From positions 26,784,001 to 26,848,000 of the forward strand of contig NC_060060.1 of the NCBI RefSeq assembly GCF_020283565.1: a DNA stretch of 64,000 nucleotides, given 5' to 3'. The stretch's first letter is position 1, and each line of letters opens with the position of its first letter. This DNA comes from Trifolium pratense (taxonomy: Eukaryota; Streptophyta; Magnoliopsida; Fabales; Fabaceae). The notes under the pieces were generated by a model. It saw only the letters and a list, made by a program, of their open reading frames with translations. It did not search any database and was not told where the DNA came from. A program made the position numbers and the translations under genes. Below are positions 1-11,830 of the stretch, piece after piece.

Positions 1-919
1 TCTGGTAAAGGGGGAGGAATCCTGGAAAAGCCAATTATTGAAAAAGCCACCCCAGGCCGGGAATCTGAATTTGATTTGAAGTAAGCAGAAAGTTTTGATT
101 GTTGATCATCAACTTAAGATTTTCTAACCACTCTAAGAATATTTGTCGTTCTGAATGTTATTAGAGAAACCTCAATAATTACAATGTGTCTATTAACCAT
201 TAATATTTGAAGATATTTGTTATTGTATGTGCCAACCTAGTTGGCATGCCTAAAGATCCTTTGATGTCCTCTATTCTCTTAACTTATTAAAAATATGTGA
301 AATTTGTGATAATTTTTCAATAGGGTCCTACTAATAGTGATAAGAATTCAAGGTATGTCGTCACATCACATGTAGTGAAAGGCAGCCTAAACATCTAAAT
401 ACTTAAATAGTATCTTGTGGAAGAATAGCGATGGTAAGATTTAAACTCGGAACCCTTTTTTTTCCCCTTTTCACTTTTTTACTTCAAAATAATTTGTTTA
501 GTCATTTAGAAAATATAATTTGGAGATCCATTGTAGTGGTTTAGATGCTGTGTTGTTTTGTTCTGCTGATTGGTTAATTTGTATAGGATATTCAACTATT
601 TCTTTCTTTGTAGAGTAAAGAAAAAATATTTGATTCTGGCATTTCTAAGATGTGCAGGAAATCACGGAAAACAGCACCGCCATATCGTGTAATATTACAC
701 AATGACGACTATAATAAACGGGAGTATGTCGTCCAAGTACTTATGAAGGTGATCCCTGGAATGACCCTTGATAATGCGGTTAACATCATGCAAGAAGCTC
801 ACCACAATGGAATGTCAGTAGTGATTATCTGTGCTCAAGCTGATGCTGAAGATCATTGCATGCAACTTAGAGGCAATGGTTTACTCAGTTCAATTGAACC
901 TGCAGGTGGTGGTTGTTGA
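1..919 (+). CDS. CLPS1: Chloroplast ClpS-like N-end adaptor, 3' part (two exons visible)
   Basis: This is the C-terminal part of a plant ClpS, the adaptor that delivers N-degron substrates to the ClpC chaperone of the stromal Clp protease. Visible exons are <1-80 (donor GTAAGC at 81) and 658-919 (acceptor GTGCAG at 652-657), joined in frame as ...EFDLK-KSRKTAPPYRV. About 113 residues are seen. The substrate pocket signature is present: LHNDDYNKREYV, then EAHHNG with the pocket histidine. The protein ends GNGLLSSIEPAGGGC, typical of plant ClpS1. The transit peptide and first exons lie left of the window. The ATG at 650 is inside the intron and is not the start. The family call is firm; the chloroplast location is inferred from the plant ClpS1 match. 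Confidence 0.93.
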
Positions 920-1083
920 TCACATCTTTCAGTTTAAACCTTCGGGTGAGATAGGAAATATCGGGTGTGTACATAATTTCCCCTAAAAAAAAAAACAGAC
1001 ATAACATGTGTAAAACTTGATTATCTTATGATGAAGACAAGGAACTTTGATTATGAATATGAATAAATAACATATAAACTCAT
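920..1083 (+). other. Probable 3' UTR of the ClpS gene
   Basis: AT-rich sequence directly after the ClpS stop codon. It contains an A-run near 986 and AATAAATAA near 1060-1070, which could serve as a near-upstream polyadenylation element. It ends where a MITE begins at 1084. Confidence 0.4.
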
Positions 1084-1276
1084 GGGTCATGCTAAACAGT
1101 GCCCCTGGGGCACGGGCACTAGTTAAGCATACTAAAAAAGGAAACAAATGATAAAGTTAATGATGAGAGAGAATAACTTTTCACATCATTAAAACATTGA
1201 ATGCACAATTTACGAGATAAAACTTCTATATTTGTATTCTTAACTAGTGCCCCGAGGGCACTGTTTAGCATTTTCC
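1084..1276. mobile_element. MULE-type MITE, diverged member of the palindromic-end family
   Basis: A 193-bp element starting GGGTCATGCTAAAC and ending GTTTAGCATTTTCC, with both ends carrying a GTGCCC/GGGCAC palindrome. Flanks TAAACTCAT (1075-1083) and TAAACTTAT (1277-1285) match at 8 of 9 positions, a decayed 9-bp target duplication as made by Mutator-like transposases. Its ends resemble the copies at 18337, 21156, 25803 and 51018 but carry CTAAACAGTGCCC instead of GTTAACATGTGCCC. Confidence 0.75.
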
Positions 1277-1285
1277 TAAACTTAT

Positions 1286-1967
1286 TTAGCTGGTTAATGA
1301 TCCCTATATATGTGAACACCTTTCCTGTCAAGTTATCTTTATGAATTTAAGACATCCGTGCTATTAACACGGGTTTATTACAAATATCATTTTATGTTTT
1401 TTTTGAAGGAAAATATCATTTTATGTTAACAGTTCGTAAAACTGTTTGTAAAATATAGAATAAATAATATATTTATTTTGTTTAGAAGCTGAAATTGCAT
1501 TAAAAATGATACGTTAGCACAAGGTGTGCCACAACAAAAACAAAAGAAACCCCATCACACTAGCTGTTTTTTATTTCTTCTAAAGAATACCCCATCTAGT
1601 CTAGTTACATAATAATCAATGAATATAGTCTATACTATATGCTCTATCACAATATTTTAGACAAAATATATGATGAAAGATCAAAATTGTTAGAATTTTA
1701 AAATAGATGGATCAGTTCTGCAAAATAAAATAAAAAATATGAGGATGAAAATTGGAATTAAATCTAAAAATAATAAAAAAATAAATAAACTATATAAATA
1801 TTCTTCAAAATAAATACAACATCTTATATACAAATATTTATTTTTATTTATTACTATTTTTTTAATAATAATTCAAAAAAAAAAAATTGATAAAAACAAT
1901 ATATTAAAATGAGCCATTCATTTTATAAGGGCGGCTACGGTACTCCAATGATCCTTGACAAGCCATG
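1286..1967. other. AT-rich intergenic sequence, nothing recognised
   Basis: No long ORF, RNA gene or clear repeat was seen. Many A and T runs are present. Confidence 0.6.
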
Positions 1968-2680
1968 TTTTTTTTTCTCCCACCACCGATATCCAATTCA
2001 CCGGATTACTTAATCTAATTCGGGGTCAGTTCTGGTATTGTGATTTCAACCCTCTTCCAATCATAATTGTGGGGTTGAATCCTGGTCATCTACTAACGAA
2101 GTTACCAACTATAAAGCACGGACTCTGACACGGACACGGCGACACGGATACGACGACACTGCTAATGTAAAACATATAGAACACTATCACCGCTATATAT
2201 TTATAAAAGATAGTATAAATTAAGAATGAAAATATTTACATTTAAATCTAAGTCGATGAAGTTATTTCTTAAAAAAAATTAAAACAAGATATGATAATAT
2301 TTTACCTTTATTTATCCGCCTACTATCGAAAAACTACAAATATTGTAATCAACGATGTTGTTTCGACATATTTTTAATTTTTGTAGATATGTCTATTGTC
2401 TAATATGCACATAAGGAGATTATAAGCAAAGAAAAACATTTTTTTGACACTTGTTCGACACGCGTCATACGAGTGTCTTACAGGTGTCGGACACAATTAA
2501 AGGAGTGTCAAAGTAAAAAAAGAATTAATTTTTTTTGGACGTTGATCTAAGCTATTCGACAGGTATCGTATAAGTGTCGTAGGACTGTCAGACACAAACA
2601 CGTGTCAGACACCGCGACACGTGTATGTGATTATAGGTTACCAACGATTGGTAGCCAAAGACATATCTCTAATCCAGCGA
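1968..2680 (-). mobile_element. tRNA-derived SINE on the minus strand, split by a MULE-like insert
   Basis: Read on the minus strand, the poly-A tail is the T-run at 1968-1976 and a B-box-like GGATTCAACCC lies near 2070-2080. The body matches the SINE copies at 13907 and 60799 (shared segment around GAATTAGATTA). The copy is interrupted at 2110-2636, and the 5' portion resumes at about 2646. The outer 5' limit is approximate. Confidence 0.55.
2110..2636. mobile_element. MULE-like non-autonomous element with CACGGACAC-type repeats
   Basis: A 527-bp segment flanked by perfect 9-bp repeats GTTACCAAC (2101-2109 and 2637-2645). It begins TATAAAGCACGGACTC and its other end reads, inverted, CTATAATCACATACACG. 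Subterminal regions are rich in GACAC/GTGTC motifs. A short relative lies at about 56148-56275. The 9-bp duplication supports Mutator-type transposition; no transposase is encoded. Confidence 0.7.
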
Positions 2681-3072
2681 CAAATGTCTGAGATTTGGGT
2701 TACTGCAATAATTAGTAGGACTAACTACTAGGCATAGCACTAGCATTATAGTACTCTCCTACCCTACCCTACTCGTTGATGATGATAATGGCGCATGGCA
2801 ACTTTACAATCATGGCGCGTGGCATCTCCACAATCTCACTCACCGTCTTTTTCTCTCTGTGCTAACCCAACTCATAATTACTACCAATCTCTCTGCTTAA
2901 ACTCTCAACAACATTACCAAACCCTCTCCATCGTCATCATCATCACTGTTTGTTTTACTACTATTATTCATTCAAAGCATCATCATCATCATTACATTCA
3001 AGTTTTGTCACATTCCATTTCGATCTCTATCTCTTCTCTTAATACAACAATGCTTTTTCATATCCAATTACA
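2681..3072 (+). promoter_or_regulatory. Upstream and 5' UTR region of the choline-transporter-like gene
   Basis: Sequence before the ATG at 3073 becomes pyrimidine-rich (many CTCTC and CATCATCAT runs at 2930-3050), as is common in plant leaders. No TATA box could be assigned with confidence. The 93-aa frame at 2795-3076 is low-complexity Ser/His and is treated as leader. Confidence 0.4.
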
Positions 3073-6000
3073 ATGATCGATTCTTCCATTCCCACCACCA
3101 ACAATCAGGTACTTTCTTCTCTCCATTTTCACTCTCTTTTGTTATACACACATACATACCCCTTTCATTTCACTGCTTTTTTATGATTTTGTTTACCCCA
3201 TCAATAATAAAGATGTCATTTTTACCCTCTATAAGGTACTATAAGCTTTTGATTTATTCATTATCTGTAATATCATCTATCTGGGTATACCCATCTTACC
3301 TTATCATGCCAAAAAAAAAAAAAATCATTACCTTTTTTGTGTTGTTTTCACTGATTCTGTTATTATCTTTGAACTTGTGTTCCTTTCTGTTTTGGTGTAA
3401 ATTGGGCAAACAACTGTGGAGACTAATCTCTCGAACCTTTTAATGTTGTTGCATTGGTTCGAACCCGTGACCTTAGTTAAGCTAGAAGAGACATGTGTCA
3501 TCTTATCGATCTTATCAAAACGATCATGGGTAACTTGTGTTCTTTTTAAGTATCTAAATAAATATAGATGTTCGAACCCATGACCTTAGTTAAGCTAGAA
3601 GCGACATGTGTCATCTTATAGATCTTATCAAAACGATCATGGGTAACTTGTGTTCTTTTTTAGTAGATATCTAAATAGATCATATCGATTTTTGACAATG
3701 TGCAGGGGAATTATAGGAAAAGTGGCAACAACATAAGTGAAGTGGTGAGCATGGAACAAAAAAGGCGTTGGCACGATCTGTTCTGGTTAGGACTATTCGT
3801 GATCCAATTGATTGGTTTGGGTTTTGCGCTTGCGATTCTTGGCCTTAATAGGTTCAAAAAAAAGAACAGACTTGACATTGATAAATACACATACCGGTTC
3901 ATGGAGAATGAGGCTGGTTTGACAGAGGATTACTGGCCACTCTATGCTGTAGCCGGCGGTGTTGGGACTGTTCTTGGATGGAGTTGGTTGTTATTGTTGG
4001 GTTCACGCGCTATCCAGATGATGAAGGTATCTGTCCACATTCTCACCACTTATCTTGCTGTGATCAGTGTTTTGTGTTTCTGGGCTCAACAGTTTTTCTG
4101 GGGTGTTGCTTTTGCTATTGGAGCAGCTCTGCAGTTTTTGTATATTATATCTGTTATAGATAGGTAAGTAGTTATCCTTCCTTCGGATACATTGTATTTT
4201 ATTTGAATTTTGATGATGTTTTCCTGTTGCTGATTGGCTGTTTGGAGGTTGTTGCTTGCTCCATCCCTTTCCATATTTTAGCGATTGGTAAAGTTAATAT
4301 TTGAAGCTGCCTACAGTTTTTTTTGCCGAGACCCTGTTTAAATAAACAACTTAGTTAAGTGCTTATAGCATATAAGTGCTTATGTAGAAACTATATCTAT
4401 AACAAAAAATAAAATAAAGGCAATATCTTTTCATATAAGCTATAAGGTGTTTTCATAAGCCATCATGAAATGCTTATCCAAATTAGCTGAACATCTTATG
4501 CATATGCTATAAGTTGTTTCCTTAATCTCTCCCAAATAGTCTCACAAGTGCTTATGTGAGTAGATAAACTCAAATATGTCAATCCAAACAAGTATTGAGA
4601 CCAATTACATTTCTTGCTATTTAAAATTTGATAACTTTATGAAATCACCCTTTAATGTGTAACATGAAATTGTCTTTTCCCTTGATTGCAAATGGAATTG
4701 ATGGAGTGAAGTTGTTTTGAAGGTGAAATGGTTAATTCTTGTTTCTTTTCTTTTTTTTGTAAATTTTGTGTGTCTATACACAGATCACACAACTTGTATT
4801 TATCAGGGAGTTACAATAAATGTTTACATTGAATGTCTAATTGATTAGCACTAACCTAGGAAGTTGTAAGGACTGGACAAATTTACTTAATTCTAATACT
4901 CCTCCTCAAGCTCTTTGTTGCCATAGCACAATATTCTAATTTCCTCCAATAAGGAAACAATTCCCTGTTTCTTGCTCCTATGTTCTGTTTCTTGCTCCAC
5001 CATGAGATCAAATTTCCTCCAATAAGGAAACAATGCCCTGAAGTGGACCTTGGTGAACCTGCCCAATCAGCATCAGAATCATCAGAATACCACACAACTT
5101 GGGTGTTACCCTTATCATAAAGTAATCTTTTACCTGGCACATTCTTAAATTAAGAATGCGAATCACAACATTCCAATGGTCATCACATGGATCATTTGGA
5201 AATTGGCTAACCACACTTACAACAAAATGAATGTCTGGTCAAAGTGAGGTAATTAAATTTGCCAACCAGAAGTCAATATCTACCGGTGCCTGGGTATTTC
5301 AGTGGCTCCCCCTAACTGGTAGTAGCTTGACGGTGGGATCCATATGAGTGTTATTTGTTAGTATTCCTAGTCATTACAACTTCCTAGACATTTAATGTAA
5401 TTATTGCAGCTTCATTATAAATAGAAGTTGTGATCTTTTTCTAGACACAGAGTTTTACATATTTTACAAGTGTCACTCAGTCGGAAATCAAAGCAAGCTA
5501 GTTTCTTCAAGTATATCAAGTGGTAGAGTTTTCAAGAGGTTGATCTCTCTTGTTAAACTCCCATTCTCGTTGATTTAACCAGTTTATTTGTTTATTTAAA
5601 AAATTCAGAAGTAATGCTCATCTTAGGGTCGAAATCTTTAACATTTTAAGAGCTCTACCTAGTTCTCCTATTCTGTATCCTCCTAATAAATCCTTTCAAT
5701 TACTGAAAGAAGTCTTCTGCTTTCCTGAGTTCCCAATACACGAAATGATTAATTAAATTGATGTTGGTTGTTATCAACTTTCACTCAACTTCTGTAAATT
5801 CAAAATTAACTGAGATTTATAATCCATGTCTATGGTAAAATCTTATATTGGTTGTTGATTATTTTATAATGCCTGGATTATGAGAACCATATTTAGCGAT
5901 TCCATTAACCTAGGTCATTTTATGCTGTTGATGCATCATAGACATAATGTTGTACATAGATATAAATTTGGACGTCTGACTAAACTAGTCTTGTTAGAAT

Positions 6001-8103
6001 GTTCAATTTATAATATCACAATTCATCAACCAGGTCTATGGTAATAACTGTAATGTCTCTCTTCCATGGAAATGCATATAAATAGATGTTTACTTTGTAA
6101 ATAACCGTTTGCAACCTGGATACTTTCATTTACAGGAAGATAGATGTTGCAATTTTCTATATTTTGGAAGCTCTCTGCTGTTGTTTATCTTATTATTATA
6201 GTATAATTTCATCATTGCCATCAATTTTCTTTGTATATAATTATGTAAATAATCAAGTTAATTTCCGGTGGCTGGCTCTCTTTGTTATCCAGACTTCCAT
6301 TTACAATGTTGGTTTTGCAAAAGGCTGTGAAGATGGTATGGAATCTTCCTGAGGTTTTGAGAGTCGCATATGCGTTTATGGCCGTTGTGCTTTTATGGAT
6401 GGCCTTGTGGTCATTTGGAGCTGCTGGTGTTGTAGCTTCAAGCATGGGTGACGGTGGGCGCTGGTGGCTTCTTGTGGTGAGCTGGCAAGTTTTGCTCTTC
6501 ATTCTGTCTGTTCTTGTTGGATTCGCTGGTTATGAATTCAGATTGTGTAAGCTTATCTTATCAGATATTGCAATTATGCATGCATGCAGGTCCTCTCTGT
6601 AAGCTTATTTTGGACGGGTGCTGTGCTTTGTAATACTATACATGTCATAGTGTCTGGGACACTTGTTCGTGTTAGTATCCATGGTGGTTCCGAGGGTGCA
6701 TCAATTCCCACTAACTCGATAATGAAATCTTTACAGTATGCTTTAACAACATCTTTTGGTAGCATTTGTTATGGCTCATTATTCACAGCTGCTATTAGGA
6801 CACTGCGATGGGAGGTATTATCTACCACCATTTTCATTTTTTGTGAATTATTTGACGTTCGTTTCCTATACATATTACACCATTTCTCTTGTACACTCAT
6901 CAAAATTTTATTTCTTAGATAAGAGGAATCCGGTCAAAGATAGGCAACAATGAGTGTTTGCTTTGCTGCGTTGATTTTCTTTTCCATCTTGTAGAGACTC
7001 TCGTCCGATTCTTTAACAAGTATGCCTATGTCCAGGTAGCTCATTGTGTCTATATAAGTAAGCACTTCAATATACGATAACAATAGAAATTGATCTCGGC
7101 AATCAAGATTAGAATGAGATACTGCTGATTTTTTTATTTTAGTGTAACTACCTGTTGTTTCTATAGAGTCAAAATGTGAAAATGTCATGTTCATGGACAT
7201 TGAAATGAGAAACTTATGTGAGCATGTTTTATGCGCATGTTCCTTGCAGATTGGTGTTTATGGTAAAAGCTTTAACCGTTCTGCTAGAGATGCCTGGGAG
7301 TTATTTCAATCAACTGGAGTTGAAGCACTTGTGGCATATGATTGTTCAGGTGCTGTGCTGTTAATGGGAACCATTTTAGGTGGGTTGATAACTGGAACTT
7401 GCTCTGGTGTTTGGGCATGGATGAAATGGAGTGACAGAGCTTTTATGATTGGATCTACATCAATGCTCATGGGGATGATATTGGTATGTTTACAACCTTC
7501 TTGATTTTTTATTACTTTTATTAAATTTTCTCTCTGGAATTGATCTCAAATCTGAGAAAAAATTACAAGATTTGAGACTATGATGTATGATGTAAAAGAG
7601 TTTTTTATACATTGTCGGAAGCATATTTTTGTGCAACTCTTGCTTTCCCTTCTAAAGCACTAAATGTCGCACTTCCATTAATAACAAAACTCAATGATAG
7701 CTGGGCTTTACTTACCTTGTGGCCGAACTCTGGATTACCGGAGCCCCGTTCCCATGGGAACTAGAGGGTTAATACAAAAAAAAACACCTCAGTGATGTCT
7801 TTGTTTTTTTGTTTTAAAAAAAAAATGATAGCTTTGTCTATCATCCATAAATATCTGCAATATGTAAAGATCATTCAAACTTCCAATTCTCAGGTTGGAG
7901 TGGCTATGGTTGTGGTGGAAAGTGCGGTGACATCAATATATATCTGTTATGCTGAAGACCCATTATTGATTCAGAGATGGGACAATGATTTTTTCAACCA
8001 GATTTCTGAAACACTGCATCAGCGACTTCAACATAGGAGTTCACGTGCAAGGGAAGTTTTAACCCACAATCACCTCGATGCTCATATACCAGATAACCCC
8101 TAA
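3073..8103 (+). CDS. Choline-transporter-like (CTL/SLC44, Pns1) membrane protein
   Basis: A seven-exon gene predicted to encode 487 aa. Exons: 3073-3108, 3706-4163, 6293-6476, 6590-6814, 6919-7035, 7250-7483, 7894-8103. All junctions keep frame and use GT/AG. The product is a multipass membrane protein of the choline-transporter-like family (Pfam Choline_transpo). Family-typical segments are GSICYGSLFTAAIRTLRWE in exon 4, NECLLCCVDF and NKYAYVQ in exon 5, GVYGKSFNRSARDAWELF in exon 6 and SAVTSIYICYAEDP in exon 7. About ten hydrophobic segments are visible, with a short polar N-terminus and a soluble C-terminal tail. Exon 3 is ended at GTGAGC (6477), which gives WWLLVVLSVSLFW as in plant homologues. 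Intron 2 carries copia debris and intron 1 a tandem repeat. Plant relatives act in membrane lipid, choline or nucleotide-linked transport; the substrate here is unknown. Confidence 0.92.
3457..3682. repeat. Two-copy tandem duplication, 113-bp period, in CTL intron 1
   Basis: Two adjacent near-identical units start at 3457 and 3570 with GTTCGAACCC and share ATCATGGGTAACTTGTG. On the minus strand the unit reads AGCTTAACTAAGGTC followed by GGGTTCGAACC, which looks like the tRNA-like head of a SINE that was duplicated. Only a few substitutions separate the copies. Confidence 0.85.
4740..5640 (-). mobile_element. Ty1/copia relic (RNase H, PPT, LTR-like ends) in CTL intron 2
   Basis: On the minus strand, 4883-5330 encodes the end of copia Pol in broken frames: a stretch like VSQFPNDPCDDHW, then YDKGNTQVV, DADWAGSPR, STSGH and GGNLISWWSKKQN, the RNase H signature. 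A polypurine tract (GAGCTTGAGGAGGAGT on the minus strand, 4897-4913) follows, then an LTR-like stretch (4740-4890). A related LTR-like sequence with a TATA-like ATTATAAATAG lies at 5356-5640 in the opposite orientation. Frameshifts and stops show it is dead. Confidence 0.8.
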
Positions 8104-9474
8104 ATTTGAGGAATCACTAAATGGTATTATACAAGAACTGTTTATTTAAATTATCTTCTATATATATGTCAACTCTTCACATCTTTTAATTTCATGATGT
8201 GCTGTGTTGTGTGTGTAACTTTCATGTTACAAAAAGTTCAAAGTAATTGGAGAAGTAAATTTGGTCGATGTTGAGGCAATGTTGTAAATTGCAGAAAATA
8301 GCAGTTTGTTCAAATTCCGGCTAGTCGATATTTGATGTTGCATATACCAGGTGCCAACAAATTCTATCCAATGCATAAGAAATTCAAGGACTAGTACAAA
8401 TTAGTCTTTACGTCTCAGATATGGTAACACTGTCGAAATCTAGTAGACAACACCACCATCTGTTTACATCAGGAATACAAGAGTTTATTTACTTTGTATA
8501 GCAGAGGTTTATACATCTGATATACTCATCCTGTACTCAAACCGTTATTGTCACCTTGCACAATCCATGATTTGACACTTGATTCCTGTTTCCATCACCA
8601 ACACAGCAGGCCATTTGTTGTTTAGCCCGCAGTTACACGTTTTGCATCTTGGCCGATAATTAGAAATCAAACGGTTCAAATTACACACTAATAAAACCAA
8701 CTATAAACAATAACGGCCATCGATTCTAGATAGGATGGCTAAGACGAGTAACTGCAGACACAGTAATTATTGCGTCAATTTAACATTACAGCACCACAGC
8801 AGGAACGCAGGAGAGACTTGCTGTGATTAATAATGAGGGAGAAAAATCAAAGGAGCAGCAACATTCAACATTCAACACACTTGCGGTGATTAATAATTTT
8901 TAGCAGTTATGTTGCTTTTCTTATATTATTACAGCAAGAAAGCGTAAGACATGCATATAATAGACTGACATATTAAACAATATAATCAAAGCTTTATTAA
9001 ATTAGTCCACTATATTATCAATCCCCATCTTATTGTCAAACACTATTGTATTTCTTGCCTTCCAAATAATCTATGTATATGCAATCCATACACATAACAG
9101 CCTATTTTATACTATGATATAGAAACAATATAATTCCATGTCCTCCTATTTTTTATATACATTTAACTACAATACCAAATGAGAAGAAATTCACTATTGA
9201 ACAATGTGTAGCAAGATTAAAATCTTGCACACTTGCATACTTTCACTTTTTGGATACAACAAATGGTAGATTTAGTAATCCATTGGAGTTGATGAATTTT
9301 AATCTATTAAAGTCAGCCACAATTATGCTCAATAACTAATATGATTTGGAAAAAATAGATTATTAGTGGTTTTTTTTTAAGACATGAAAATTTGAAGTTG
9401 TACACTAGGTAAGCAAAATGTAACTTACTTCCTCATTGACTTGGTCTTGTTTTATATCATTGGTACTATATATT
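8104..9474. other. 3' UTR of the CTL gene, then intergenic sequence
   Basis: The first 150-250 bases after the stop probably form the 3' UTR. Beyond that there is AT-rich sequence without long ORFs. A short stretch at 8276-8330 (GCAGAAAATAGCAG) resembles repeat debris in the intron at 34375-34535. Confidence 0.45.
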
Positions 9475-9612
9475 TTGTTTTTTTGGTAGATAGATGAAAT
9501 GACAAAACTATTATAAATTCACATACATAAATGAGGAAGTCAGAGTTCGAACCCTGACCATGACGTCTAACCTAACAATTTTGACAATTTTATCAGTTAA
9601 GCTAGAACTTGT
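9475..9612 (-). mobile_element. SINE-like fragment, minus strand
   Basis: Read on the minus strand it contains AGCTTAACTGATAAAATTG (A-box region) and GGTTCGAACTC (B box), followed by an A-rich tail (T-run near 9478-9484 on the plus strand). It looks like a tRNA-derived SINE; limits are approximate. Confidence 0.5.
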
Positions 9613-10380
9613 GGTATAGTATAATTGATATACTTTATTCAAAGAATAATAGAATATTTGAATATCTTGCAATATATTATTAATTATTATGTCCAAATAT
9701 TTTCATAAAGTAGCCTCAGTTCCAAAGTTAAGTACGTGCAGTACTAATTCACTAACGTTTCCTTCAAAAAAAAAAAGAATGAGTTCATTGGTTGAATGTA
9801 ATAGCATTAGCATTGATGCACTAGGGTAGTGCCAAAACAAAGATACAGAAGTATAGAAAGTCAGCAAGCATGGTTGAAATAGAGCCCCTGACACGCCATC
9901 AAGTGTACGATAGCTGTATAAAATGCGTCATAACGCATTCCAATTTGGGCCTAGAAACAGAGGGTTTAGCTACCATTAGCGTGAAACATATACATGCAAG
10001 GTTTCTGACACAAGATGCAGTTATTATTGAATAAAAGAGCACCCTAAAATACACATTACTAGTCCTACTATGCACGGTTTCAACCATGTATCTAATTCAA
10101 ACCAAATGCCAAAACCCCAGGACAGACAGGAGGTTCCTTTCAAGAAAAGGATTTGCCTTTAATTAACTCTGACTATATATCTACTCACCACCATTAACAA
10201 ACAAAACATCAAATATTTTGTTCACCCTTGAATTAGATTAGACCGTCAGTCTAGTGAACCGAATAGTAATGGTAAAAATAAAATAAAAAAATATTTAATG
10301 CTAATTTTTTTTTGAAGAAGAAATAGATAATACTAATATTGTTCCTGATATCTACTTAGTAATAGCAATATCAAAGAGAA
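9613..10380. other. Intergenic sequence, nothing recognised
   Basis: Only short chance ORFs (63 and 62 codons on the minus strand) occur here, with no recognisable domain. There is no clear repeat structure. Confidence 0.5.
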
Positions 10381-11270
10381 ATTTTTGGGTTGAAAGTTTT
10401 GTGCTGAGAAATTTGGGTTGAGAAAGATATACACTAAACACCTTGAGAAGCAAGAAATAATGGAAGCCGGATTAAAACTTTATTTAATGAGTTTTTGAGT
10501 GAAATCTATGAAGTGGTTGATTGATTGCAAACTAATGGAAGCTGGATCAAAAATTTATTTTGTAATATTAAAGAGAAATTTGTTTGTTTTTAATAGATTA
10601 AGAGAAAGAAGAAAAAAAAAGTAGAAATTCACGGTTTCTTCTTAGAGAAGTATTGAAGCAAATTTCTTGTAACTTCTTTGTGTATATGATAAAGACCCAT
10701 TAAAGTTGATCGAAGAGTTACTCTCTCTTAGACATAGATCAATTTATCCGAACTAGATAAATAATTTTGGTGTTTTTGTTCATCTAGTCTCTTTATCATA
10801 TTCTTTGAATTGATTGTGTGGTTTTGCTTTACACGCATGGTCTAGATTTGTTCTAGGTTGAATCCCTATTTGATGATAAGTGTTGTCCACCGAGGAACAA
10901 GAGAACAAATCTTTCAAGTGAGCATCATGAACAAAACTTTTCAAAGACAATTTTAAGTTGTGGAAAGTGAAGGCGGAAGCGACCTTGATTCAAGGGAAGT
11001 GTGTAGAAAAATTGAAAGGTGAGGTGTTGAAGCCGGCCAACCTAGCACAATTAAATAAGACTTGGATTATGGATTATGAAGGAGAAGAACATTTCTGCAA
11101 TGTGAATACCTAATCACAGTCTAGAGATGCAGTGGTAAAAATACTCAATATAACTCTAGAAAGATTGTGGTAAGAATAATCAATGATGACACCTAGTCAT
11201 TTAGATATGGTTTTAGATGATTATGTAAGAAGTTGAAGATTTGGATGCAGAGCTCATAAAACAGGTATTT
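10381..11270 (+). mobile_element. Ty1/copia gag relic with leader
   Basis: In the frame starting at 10934 the plus strand reads KLFKDNFKLWKVKAEATLIQ and continues GKCVEKLKGEV, closely matching the N-terminal gag region of plant copia elements (W-K-x-K ... LIQ ... C-V-E-x-L-K-G). The frame breaks after about 50 residues. The preceding 500 bases, rich in TTTCTTGTAACTTC-type sequence, are probably LTR or leader, but no LTR boundary could be set. The element is truncated and non-functional. Confidence 0.6.
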
Positions 11271-11830
11271 CAGGCTAATTATATGAAGAATTTTGAAGAA
11301 TGTTGGAAGTTTCCCAACATTGCTGCACGCGCCTCGCACACGGTGTTCTGCGCCTCGCGCAAATTGAAGAAAAGCAAGGAATTAAGCTTTTGTGGTCTGT
11401 ACCTTGCGCCTCGCGCAGCTCTGTTGTTGCAAAATCAACACAATTTGCATTATGACGTGTGTCCGGTATTTTGACCATATCTAGAGTTTCGTAACTCAAA
11501 ATGAGGTGGGACTTGCGGCAAATGAAAACTAAGATCCAGAGCTACAACTTTCATGAAGAAAGGCAAGGCATTCCAGTTCTATTTCATGCGTCTCGCACAG
11601 CTTTGTAGCACCAAATTAGGATTTTGCGTTTTTCTATAAATAAAGGCTTTCATAACTGACCTAAGGGTGGATTTTGAGTGGAAAAATGCCAAGGAACACG
11701 AATTCGAGAGTGCTAGGGCCGGAGACTCATCCGAAAGGAAATTTCAACGCATTTGTGCATCGGATTTAATGTATTCTTTCTCAAACTCTTTTGCTATGAA
11801 TATTGTTATTATGAGTAACTAAGTTCTTTT
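11271..11830 (+). mobile_element. LTR-like retroelement fragment with CGCCTCGCGC motifs
   Basis: Four related GC-rich motifs (GCGCCTCGCACAC, TGCGCCTCGCGCA twice, GCGTCTCGCACAGC) occur at about 11329, 11350, 11407 and 11587. A TATA-like TATAAATAAAGG at 11636 is followed by leader-like sequence. The layout resembles the promoter half of plant LTRs. No coding region supports a lineage. Confidence 0.4.

Noticed and set aside
6477..6589. Read-through of exon 3 into the intron of the CTL gene
   Set aside because: The frame stays open, but GTGAGC at 6477 gives the family-typical WWLLVVLSV join, while read-through adds an unmatched hydrophobic stretch.
11241..11499. Overlapping 77- and 74-codon ORFs around the CGCCTCGCGC motifs
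   Set aside because: They lie on both strands of an LTR-like fragment and show no protein family features.
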